Source: an uncultured Ruminococcus sp. | Lineage (GTDB): Bacteria > Bacillota > Clostridia > Oscillospirales > Ruminococcaceae | Length of the DNA: 5,851 nucleotides | Direction: 5' to 3' | NCBI GenBank assembly: GCA_947167535.1 | Contig: CAMVIL010000100.1 | Coordinates: 1 to 5,851 of the forward strand | Shown: positions 1-4,823 of the stretch, piece by piece | Layout: the number at the start of each line of letters is the position of its first letter | How positions within the stretch are numbered: the first letter of the stretch is position 1 | Notes under the pieces: model-generated | Database searches by the model: none | Told to the model about the DNA's origin: nothing | The model's input: only the letters and a program-made list of their open reading frames with translations | Program-made: the position numbers and the translations under genes

Positions 1-1
1 C

Positions 2-412
2 ATCAAGGACAAGAGCCTGCTTCTCATCGACGACAGCATCGTCCGCGGCACCCAGATGCGCGAAACTACCGAATATCTCTTCCAGTCGGGAGCTAAGGAA
101 GTACATATAAGACCCGCATGTCCGCCGCTGCTTTACGGCTGCAAGTACCTGAACTTCTCACGTTCGAGCTCCGAGATGGATCTTATTACACGCCGCGTTA
201 TCGCAGACCGTGAGGGCGACAAGGTAAGCCCCGAGACGCTCGCTGATTACGCAAATCCCGACAGCGCCAACTATGCCGCTATGGTCGAGGAGCTTAGAAA
301 GCAGCTGAAATTCACCAGCCTCCGCTTCCACCGCCTCGACGATATGCTCAATTCCGTAACAGGCATAGACCACTGCAAGCTCTGCACCTACTGCTGGGAC
401 GGCAGAGAGTAA
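2..412 (+). CDS. purF: Amidophosphoribosyltransferase, C-terminal 136 residues (5' truncated by window edge)
   Basis: This enzyme makes 5-phosphoribosylamine from PRPP and glutamine, the first committed step of purine synthesis in the cytoplasm. The reading frame is open from base 2 and ends at TAA 410-412. The visible part is the phosphoribosyltransferase domain: the PRPP-binding loop LLIDDSIVRGTQ sits at fragment residues 7-18, followed by RPACPPLLYGCKYLNF. The protein ends in CKLCTYCWDGRE. In Bacillus-type PurF, cysteines in the middle and near the C-terminus bind a 4Fe-4S cluster. The Cys of YGCKYL and the terminal Cys-x2-Cys-x2-Cys fit that role by inference. The tail is shorter than in Bacillus and carries one extra Cys. 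The glutaminase domain and the start lie outside the window. It converges on the operon ending at 679 and is followed by the terminator at 524-564. Identity is secure; cluster binding is inferred. Confidence 0.93.
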   Translation: MKDKSLLLIDDSIVRGTQMRETTEYLFQSGAKEVHIRPACPPLLYGCKYLNFSRSSSEMDLITRRVIADREGDKVSPETLADYANPDSANYAAMVEELRKQLKFTSLRFHRLDDMLNSVTGIDHCKLCTYCWDGRE

Positions 413-443
413 GTGCTTCTACAGAGAGGCTGCGGTGTACTGC

Positions 444-520
444 TGAGGGCTCTGCCCTCAGACTCCCGCTAGGGGGACCCTTTGGAAAGGGTCTCCCCTA
501 GACCCCTCCTAAACTTTTTT
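444..520 (+). repeat. Two-hairpin intergenic repeat, copy A (forward)
   Basis: Two adjacent hairpins are visible. The first has a perfect 7-bp stem, TGAGGGC at 444-450 pairing with GCCCTCA at 454-460, around a TCT loop. After an 8-nt spacer, the second has a 15-bp stem: 469-483 (CTAGGGGGACCCTTT) pairs with 486-501 with one bulged T at 494. It is followed by ACCCCTCC and six T at 515-520. The T-run begins 13 nt past the stem, too far for a standard terminator. The arrangement matches copy B at 592-649 in opposite orientation. From memory, repeats of this style are scattered through Clostridia genomes. No protein is encoded. Confidence 0.7.
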
Positions 521-523
521 GCG

Positions 524-564
524 AAAAATACCCATATAGGGCTATGACCTATATGGGTATTTTT
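524..564. terminator. Bidirectional rho-independent terminator
   Basis: A perfect 17-bp inverted repeat, AAAAATACCCATATAGG at 524-540 and its complement at 548-564, surrounds a 7-nt loop (GCTATGA). The stem begins with A5 and ends with T5, so on either strand a GC-containing stem is followed by a U tract. It lies between purF (+) and the operon ending at 679 (-), as expected of a shared terminator for convergent transcripts. Confidence 0.85.
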
Positions 565-591
565 AATAGAGAATCTGTAGTAAGAGTCGAG

Positions 592-649
592 AGAGAAACC
601 TTTTTTCATAAGGGTTTCTCTGGCAGGGGTTTGGGGACAGAGTCCCCAA
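592..649 (-). repeat. Two-hairpin intergenic repeat, copy B (reverse)
   Basis: Read on the - strand this shows the same plan as the repeat at 444-520. A perfect 8-bp hairpin (631-638 with 642-649, TTGGGGAC/GTCCCCAA) has a TCT loop on the - strand. A 9-nt spacer (622-630) follows, then a second hairpin (613-621 with 592-600, AGAGAAACC/GGTTTCTCT). The primary sequence differs from copy A, but the hairpin order, the TCT loop and the spacer length are kept. It lies 29 nt downstream of the coiled-coil gene stop, so it would be transcribed in the 3' end of that mRNA. Confidence 0.65.
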
Positions 650-678
650 TAGCATACCACAGTTTTTCCTCAGAAGAA

Positions 679-1221
679 TTACTCCTCCTCAGTCTCGGGT
701 TCCTCAGCAGCGGGAGCGGGGGCGTTGAGAGCCTCTACTGCGTTGATAGTGGAGTTTACGTCGTCGAGGTTCTTCTTGAGAACTTCGCGAGCCTCGGTGA
801 GGGTCTTGGTAACATTCTCGGTGAGAGCAGCGCGGATCTGAGCGTCCTTCTCCTTAGCCTGATTAACGATCTCCTCGGCCTCAGCCTGAGCCTGACGAAT
901 AAGTTCGAGAGCGTCCTGCTTAGCCTGACGAATGATCTCGGTCTCGCTTACCAGCTCCTTGACCTTGTTCTTGGCAGCCTCAACAGCCTCGTCAGCCTGA
1001 GCGCGGATACGGTCAGCTTCGATATTAGCGTCAGCAATGATCTTATCGCGGTTCTCCTCAGTCTCCTGAGCCTTCTTTATCTCAGCAGGCATACTGAGGG
1101 AGAGATTGTCGATGTAGTCTCTCATCTGTTCGCAATCGATCAGCTTCTTGCTGGAGAAAGGAACAGCAGACGAGTTATCGAGCAGTTCTTCCATAAGTTC
1201 AAGTATTTCCTTGTAAGTCAT
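679..1221 (-). CDS. Coiled-coil protein of the rsmD-coaD cluster (180 aa)
   Basis: The function is not established. The protein has a short N-terminal region (residues 1-44) and a long Ala/Glu/Lys/Gln-rich helix from about 45 to 165 with heptad-like spacing, for example DANIEADRIRAQADEAVEAAKNKV. It ends in an acidic tail, EEPETEEE. There is no signal peptide or membrane segment. Such proteins are often labelled ATPase or V-type ATP synthase subunit H-like because of coiled-coil similarity alone; no nucleotide-binding motif is visible. Homologues beside coaD in Clostridia are what I recall, so a conserved accessory or DivIVA-like structural role is possible. A start at 1230 would add three residues but leaves no gap to the Shine-Dalgarno GAAAGGA (1236-1230). 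The ATG at 1221 is 8 nt from it and is preferred. It is the last gene of the operon, 43 nt after coaD. Confidence 0.85.
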   Translation of the reverse strand: MTYKEILELMEELLDNSSAVPFSSKKLIDCEQMRDYIDNLSLSMPAEIKKAQETEENRDKIIADANIEADRIRAQADEAVEAAKNKVKELVSETEIIRQAKQDALELIRQAQAEAEEIVNQAKEKDAQIRAALTENVTKTLTEAREVLKKNLDDVNSTINAVEALNAPAPAAEEPETEEE

Positions 1222-1229
1222 ATTTAACA

Positions 1230-1236
1230 TCCTTTC
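1230..1236 (-). promoter_or_regulatory. Ribosome binding site deciding the coiled-coil gene start
   Basis: GAAAGGA on the - strand lies 8 nt before the ATG at 1221 but directly abuts the upstream in-frame ATG at 1230. This spacing supports the downstream start. Confidence 0.75.
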
Positions 1237-1264
1237 ATGAATTGTTTTCTTTATATAATGCAGC

Positions 1265-1753
1265 TCATTCTCCGAGCCGTCGAACTATATCTGGCAGAAT
1301 CTCCGCAGGCACGAAGCCTGAAATATCACCGCCGAGCACAGCGATCTCCTTGACCACGCTGGACGAGAGGTACATATTCTCGGAGCTGGTGGTGAGGAAC
1401 ACGGTCTCAGCATTGGGATAGAGCTTCTTATTTGCAAGCGCCATCTGGAACTCATATTCAAAGTCCGAAACAGCGCGCAGACCCTTAACTATGGCGCAGG
1501 CACCGGTTCTTTCGAGGTATTCCGCCAGCAGTCCGTCGTGGCAGTCCACGCAGACGTTCTCAAGATGACCTGTCACCCTGAGTATCAGCTCCATGCGCTC
1601 CTCGATGGTGAACGCTGTTGTGTTGCGCTTTTTAGGATTGAACGACACCAGAATTATGACCTTGTCAAAAAGCTTTGCGGCGCGTTCGATTATGTCAAGA
1701 TGCCCGTAGGTCACGGGGTCAAAGCTGCCGGGGCAAACGGCTATTCTTCTCAT
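1265..1753 (-). CDS. coaD: Pantetheine-phosphate adenylyltransferase (162 aa)
   Basis: CoaD transfers AMP from ATP to 4'-phosphopantetheine to give dephospho-CoA, the penultimate step of coenzyme A synthesis, in the cytoplasm. Length is typical of the family (about 160 aa). The nucleotidyltransferase signature PGSFDPVTYGH is at residues 8-18, with a TxGH variant ending in His18. NPKKR is at 39-43, with Lys41/Lys42 in the substrate-binding position. KGLRAVSDFEYEFQMA is at 90-105, and LSSSVVKEIA at 129-138 closes the ATP site. All expected catalytic features are present. The ATG at 1753 has a GAAAGG site (1767-1762) 8 nt upstream, within the 19-nt gap after rsmD. Translation from the rsmD message is therefore likely. 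The rsmD-coaD order is widespread in Firmicutes. Confidence 0.96.
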   Translation of the reverse strand: MRRIAVCPGSFDPVTYGHLDIIERAAKLFDKVIILVSFNPKKRNTTAFTIEERMELILRVTGHLENVCVDCHDGLLAEYLERTGACAIVKGLRAVSDFEYEFQMALANKKLYPNAETVFLTTSSENMYLSSSVVKEIAVLGGDISGFVPAEILPDIVRRLGE

Positions 1754-1772
1754 GATATCAGCCTTTCATCAA

Positions 1773-2324
1773 TTATTCGCCGTCGGCATCGGGGGTGCGG
1801 TAAATAGTCACCGCAACTTTTCCGTAGCGATATCTCTTGTGAAGTATAAATCCGGGGAATTCATCAGGGAGAGTTGTCTCAGCCTCGTGCTCGCATATCG
1901 CGAATCCGCCGACGTTCATAAGCGGCGCGAGTCCCTGCATAGCCTGTTCGATCAAACCGTGTCTGTACGGCGGGTCGAGCAGCGCGATATCAAAACCGCC
2001 CTTCGAGACCTTTATGTACTCGAGGCTGTCCATGTGAAGCACACGGGAACAGTCGTTGAATCTGCACGCCGAGACGTTATCCTTGACGATCGCAACAGCA
2101 TCAGCGGACTTGTCCACGAACACGCAGTGCTTTGCGCCGCGGCTGAGCGCCTCGATACCAAGCTGACCACTACCCGCGAAAAGGTCAAGCACCGAAGCCG
2201 CGGGGATATCGAACTGTATCACCGAGAACAGCGCTTCCTTAACGGCATCGGGAGTAGGTCTGATGTCGAGGGAGTCAAGTGTTTTTAGTTTTCTGCCCCT
2301 TGCGGAGCCGGTAATTACTCTCAT
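1773..2324 (-). CDS. rsmD: 16S rRNA (guanine(966)-N(2))-methyltransferase (183 aa)
   Basis: RsmD methylates G966 (E. coli numbering) of 16S rRNA using S-adenosylmethionine, during small-subunit assembly. From the chosen start, MRVITGSARGRKL opens the protein as in most family members. IRPTPDAVKEALFSVI follows at 21-36. The SAM-binding motif I, VLDLFAGSGQLGIEAL, is at 45-60. The catalytic DPPY is at 117-120. The length is normal. In-frame ATGs at 2342 and 2333 exist, but 2342 has no upstream ribosome site and lies only about 8 nt from the predicted transcription start. The ATG at 2324 matches the family start, although its Shine-Dalgarno (GGA about 9 nt upstream) is weak. It is the first gene of the operon and is followed 19 nt later by coaD. 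Confidence 0.94.
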   Translation of the reverse strand: MRVITGSARGRKLKTLDSLDIRPTPDAVKEALFSVIQFDIPAASVLDLFAGSGQLGIEALSRGAKHCVFVDKSADAVAIVKDNVSACRFNDCSRVLHMDSLEYIKVSKGGFDIALLDPPYRHGLIEQAMQGLAPLMNVGGFAICEHEAETTLPDEFPGFILHKRYRYGKVAVTIYRTPDADGE

Positions 2325-2357
2325 GATCTTCATTCCAATCATCTGTTATACAGTAAT

Positions 2358-2386
2358 ATTATACAATAAATTGCCGCTTTTGTCTA
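2358..2386 (-). promoter_or_regulatory. Sigma-A type promoter of the rsmD operon
   Basis: On the - strand, TAGACA (2386-2381, one mismatch to TTGACA) is followed by a 17-bp spacer and a perfect TATAAT (2363-2358). Transcription would start near 2351, giving a leader of about 27 nt before the rsmD ATG at 2324. No operator is evident. Confidence 0.8.
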
Positions 2387-2446
2387 GGGTCAAAACGCAT
2401 TTTTTGTGCCGAAAAATGTCAAAAGGGTTAATTTTGTACAAACAGT

Positions 2447-2478
2447 AAAAAAGAGACCCCGCCAAACGAGGTCTCTTT
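2447..2478 (-). terminator. Rho-independent terminator of the surface-protein gene
   Basis: On the - strand a perfect 9-bp stem, AAAGAGACC (2478-2470) with GGTCTCTTT (2458-2450), encloses an 11-nt loop and runs into six T (2452-2447). It begins 23 nt after the stop of the gene ending at 2502 and upstream of the rsmD promoter, so it insulates that operon. Confidence 0.87.
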
Positions 2479-2501
2479 AGTAACTTAGTCAAAAGCAGTT
2501 A

Positions 2502-3611
2502 TTAGTTCTTCTTTCTGGAAACCACAACTACTGCGCCTGCAACTGCTGCGAGAGCAAGTGCGATACCAGCAGGAGCGCCGGACTTAGCGTTCTCGGTAGC
2601 ATCGGAAGCGCTGTCAGCGAGGCTCTCGGTGGTCTCAGTCTTGGTGGTGCCACCCTTGCTGCCGCCGTTACCGCCGCCGCCGTTGCCGCCCTTGGAAGAA
2701 GAGCTCTGGCTGGAGCTAGCGTTGGAATCGCTGCCGCTTGCATTGGAATCACCGGACTCTGTGCCGGACTCGTTGGAATTGGTGCTGTCGTTGGAAGCCT
2801 CAGCAAAGTTGATAGTAAATGTTATGCTGATAGTGCCATCCTCGGTGGGTAATGCAGTAGGATCAATAGTAGAACCAACGCCCGCCGAAGGATCGGGAGC
2901 ATAGTTGTTGATGATAGCAACGGAAATGGTGCTGTCCTTAACATCGGTCTTGAACACACCTGCATCGCCTGTAAATGTGCCTGCGCCCGGGATATCAACG
3001 GTAACGTCGGAAACAGTCACTTCCTGAGTCTTAGCCTCATCGAGATAGCACTTGCCGCTGTCTTCATCATAGAAGCAGGGGATATCGGTGGAGATACCGA
3101 GCATATTGAACCGGCTGGTCTTAGTTTCACCGGGCTCCCATGTAAGGTTCTCAGCGGTAACATCCTCACTGCCGTCACTTGTAGCAGGTTCATAATTGTA
3201 CATCATGGACCAAGGGCAATCCATTCTGCCCAGAGTCTGTTCTTCGTCAACATACCAGCCCTTCTTGTTAGAAGGGTTATTGAGGTCAGGTGCTGTGTTT
3301 ACCTTACCGCTGGTAGCGATAGACACGGTATATGTACCGCTGCCGTTTATAGCTGTATCACCGCAATCAAGAGCGGTGTCAAAGCCGTAGGCGCCGCCCT
3401 GTACACCAACTTCTGCCTGCGGGTATTCTGCATGGTCGCCGCCTTCACCGGGCATATTGCGGTAATTCCAGGTATCCATGGTCTGGAAAGTGATACCTGC
3501 ATTACCGGTAACGGTAGCGTCAGCGGAAGCAGCGGGTGCGGAACCCATTGCAAAAGTAGTCATTGCGATTGCGGAAGCTGCCATGCCGGCAAAGATCTTC
3601 TTTAATTTCAT
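2502..3611 (-). CDS. Secreted membrane-anchored surface protein of unknown function (369 aa)
   Basis: I do not recognise a named family. Residues 1-30 are a clear signal peptide: MKLKK, a hydrophobic core, and likely cleavage after ASA at 28-30. Residues 31-270 look like an extracellular beta-rich region with alternating Thr/Val strands (GTYTVSIATSG at 92-102, TISITFTINFA at 260-270) and four cysteines at 83, 132, 179 and 188, enough for two disulfides. Residues 271-325 are a low-complexity Ser/Asn/Gly linker with repeated DSNAS units and a GGNGGGGNGG stretch. A hydrophobic helix at about 346-364 and the basic tail SRKKN end the protein. No LPxTG-like sortase motif precedes the helix, so simple membrane anchoring is inferred. 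The start at 3611 is 10 nt from AAAGGA (3627-3622). The gene stands alone with its own promoter and terminator. A carbohydrate-binding or adhesin role is only a guess. Confidence 0.9.
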   Translation of the reverse strand: MKLKKIFAGMAASAIAMTTFAMGSAPAASADATVTGNAGITFQTMDTWNYRNMPGEGGDHAEYPQAEVGVQGGAYGFDTALDCGDTAINGSGTYTVSIATSGKVNTAPDLNNPSNKKGWYVDEEQTLGRMDCPWSMMYNYEPATSDGSEDVTAENLTWEPGETKTSRFNMLGISTDIPCFYDEDSGKCYLDEAKTQEVTVSDVTVDIPGAGTFTGDAGVFKTDVKDSTISVAIINNYAPDPSAGVGSTIDPTALPTEDGTISITFTINFAEASNDSTNSNESGTESGDSNASGSDSNASSSQSSSSKGGNGGGGNGGSKGGTTKTETTESLADSASDATENAKSGAPAGIALALAAVAGAVVVVSRKKN

Positions 3612-3694
3612 GATAATTACTTCCTTTCAAATAATATTTCATTTTTCTCCATTTCGTTTTGCTGCCCAAGTGGACATAAAAACTCCATACTAAT

Positions 3695-3723
3695 ATTTTA
3701 CTTTATTTTTTGTCATTTTTCAA
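3695..3723 (-). promoter_or_regulatory. Sigma-A type promoter of the surface-protein gene
   Basis: On the - strand, TTGAAA (3723-3718, one mismatch) is followed by a 17-bp spacer and TAAAAT (3700-3695, one mismatch). Predicted transcription start is near 3688, leaving an unusually A/T-rich leader of about 75 nt. Confidence 0.65.
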
Positions 3724-3754
3724 TCGTATTATTAAACAAACTTTGTACTACATA

Positions 3755-3784
3755 ATTGTGCATATGTGATGAATAGTGCACAAT
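3755..3784. repeat. 8-bp inverted repeat upstream of the surface-gene promoter (possible operator)
   Basis: ATTGTGCA (3755-3762) and its exact complement TGCACAAT (3777-3784) are separated by 14 bp, with centres 22 bp apart, about two helical turns. The nearer arm is 31 bp upstream of the -35 box at 3723-3718, a position suited to an activator. No regulator gene is nearby, and the intervening sequence makes an RNA role less likely. Function is inferred only from position and symmetry. Confidence 0.4.
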
Positions 3785-3862
3785 CATTTGAAATTCAGGT
3801 GAAAATACAAGCCGGTATATCAAAAACCTGCGATAAGTAGCATTTTACGCGGTGTAATATTT

Positions 3863-4621
3863 TTATATTTTCTTCTTTTGCTGGTGTGCCGTGATGCGCA
3901 GGCTCATGCGCTCGGGAGAAAGCTTTGACGCGATCCGCACCATCTGCATTATCTCCTCGGGGATGATTATCCTCTTGCCGCGGTCGAGACCCCATGCGGC
4001 GCACTTTGCGCAGTACTGCGGGGTTATGCCCTTGAGTGCGAACCTGACGTCCGCCACCTTATTGAATTCGGTGTCCACGGGTCCGGGGCAGAGAGCGGCG
4101 ATCTTCACGTTGCTGCCCGCGATCTTCAGCTCCTCAAATATCGCGTTGGTCAGCGACACAACATAAGCCTTGGTCGCATAGTAGACCGCCATATTCGGAC
4201 CTCCCGGCATGAGTCCTGCAGAGGAAGCGACGTTTAGTATCGCGCCGCAGTCGCGGTATCTGAACTCCTTGAGGAACAGATGGGTGAGGATCATCAGCGC
4301 AGTGCAGTTGACGTCGGTCATCTCGATCTGGCGTTCAAGGTCGATGGCATCGAAACGTCCCACGGCGCCAAAGCCTGCACAGTTTATCAGTATCTCAACG
4401 TTGAGGTCGGCGACTGCATCAAACAGGTCGAAGCAGGCCTCCCTGTCCGCAAGGTCGCAGGGAATGACCCGCGTGTCGGTCTCCAGCTTCATCGCGAGGT
4501 CGTAAAGCCTGTCGGCGCGGCGTGCCGCCAGAGCTATGCAGTAGCCCCGCTTTGCGTAAAGCTTAGCCAGCTCCTCGCCGATACCCGAGCTCGCTCCCGT
4601 AACAAGTACCCATTTTTCCAT
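3863..4621 (-). CDS. Short-chain dehydrogenase/reductase, classical SDR (252 aa)
   Basis: This is a cytoplasmic NAD(P)-dependent oxidoreductase of the DltE-like SDR group; its substrate cannot be read from the sequence. The Rossmann motif TGASSGIG is at residues 8-15, NCAG at 80-83 (usual NNAG), and Asn105 is in DVNCTAL. The catalytic pair is Ser134 and Tyr147-x3-Lys151 (YYATK), with CPGPVDTEF at 178-186. Arg34/Arg35 after the second strand favour NADPH, by family rule. All catalytic residues are present and the length is normal. The open frame extends upstream to 4723, but the ATG at 4621 is chosen because MEKWVLVTGASSGIG is the usual SDR start and AGAGGAGG (4637-4630) lies 8 nt before it. 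The longer form would also begin upstream of the predicted transcription start. No clear terminator follows the stop at 3863. Confidence 0.93.
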   Translation of the reverse strand: MEKWVLVTGASSGIGEELAKLYAKRGYCIALAARRADRLYDLAMKLETDTRVIPCDLADREACFDLFDAVADLNVEILINCAGFGAVGRFDAIDLERQIEMTDVNCTALMILTHLFLKEFRYRDCGAILNVASSAGLMPGGPNMAVYYATKAYVVSLTNAIFEELKIAGSNVKIAALCPGPVDTEFNKVADVRFALKGITPQYCAKCAAWGLDRGKRIIIPEEIMQMVRIASKLSPERMSLRITAHQQKKKI

Positions 4622-4629
4622 AATAACAG

Positions 4630-4637
4630 CCTCCTCT
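4630..4637 (-). promoter_or_regulatory. Strong ribosome binding site deciding the SDR start
   Basis: AGAGGAGG on the - strand is a near-complete match to the anti-Shine-Dalgarno sequence and sits 8 nt upstream of the ATG at 4621. It rules against the longer open frame reaching to 4723. Confidence 0.85.
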
Positions 4638-4682
4638 TTCCGATTTTTTCCCGCCTTTCGCGGCGAGTTTTTTCTCCACCTC

Positions 4683-4711
4683 ATTATATACCAATAATCA
4701 GCTTTTGTCAA
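4683..4711 (-). promoter_or_regulatory. Consensus sigma-A promoter of the SDR gene
   Basis: On the - strand a perfect TTGACA (4711-4706), a 17-bp spacer and a perfect TATAAT (4688-4683) are present. Predicted start is near 4676, giving a leader of about 55 nt. It stands back to back with the + strand promoter at 4737-4765, with 25 bp between the two -35 boxes. Confidence 0.88.
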
Positions 4712-4736
4712 TACGCACCCCACAAGCCGACGGCAC

Positions 4737-4765
4737 TTGACATTTTACGCAAAATTTGTTATAAT
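4737..4765 (+). promoter_or_regulatory. Consensus extended -10 sigma-A promoter of the Fn3 gene
   Basis: TTGACA (4737-4742), a 17-bp spacer and TATAAT (4760-4765) match consensus exactly. TG at 4757-4758 one base before the hexamer adds an extended -10 element. Predicted start is near 4772, about 52 nt before the ATG at 4824. Such a complete promoter suggests strong constitutive transcription unless repressed. Confidence 0.88.
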
Positions 4766-4823
4766 TATTTCATACGGCATTAATAATATCTGATACCGGA
4801 ATATGAAACAGGGGGAATTACCA

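Noticed and set aside
544..1227. A 227-codon + strand frame opposite the coiled-coil gene
   Set aside because: It starts inside the terminator stem and encodes Leu/Ser-rich sequence that mirrors the Glu/Lys-rich coiled coil; no ribosome site or family resemblance.
1752..2288. A 178-codon + strand frame opposite rsmD
   Set aside because: rsmD on the - strand has all family motifs; the + frame has none.
3796..3830. Nested inverted repeats CAGGT/ACCTG and ATAC/GTAT after the SDR stop
   Set aside because: The stems are 5 and 4 bp, the A/T interior does not pair and there is no clean T-run, so I do not call it the SDR terminator.
4652..4673. Hairpin CGCC/GGCG followed by six T on the + strand
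   Set aside because: The stem is only 4 bp, no + strand gene lies upstream, and the site is in the SDR leader.
3841..4750. Direct repeat CATTTTACGC at 3841-3850 and 4741-4750 flanking the SDR gene
   Set aside because: Ten-base matches are expected by chance in a window of this size, and the second copy overlaps the promoter of the next gene. No inverted ends or transposase accompany it.
4280..4783. A 167-codon + strand frame opposite the SDR start
   Set aside because: It runs through the SDR gene and across both divergent promoters, so it cannot be a sensible transcript.
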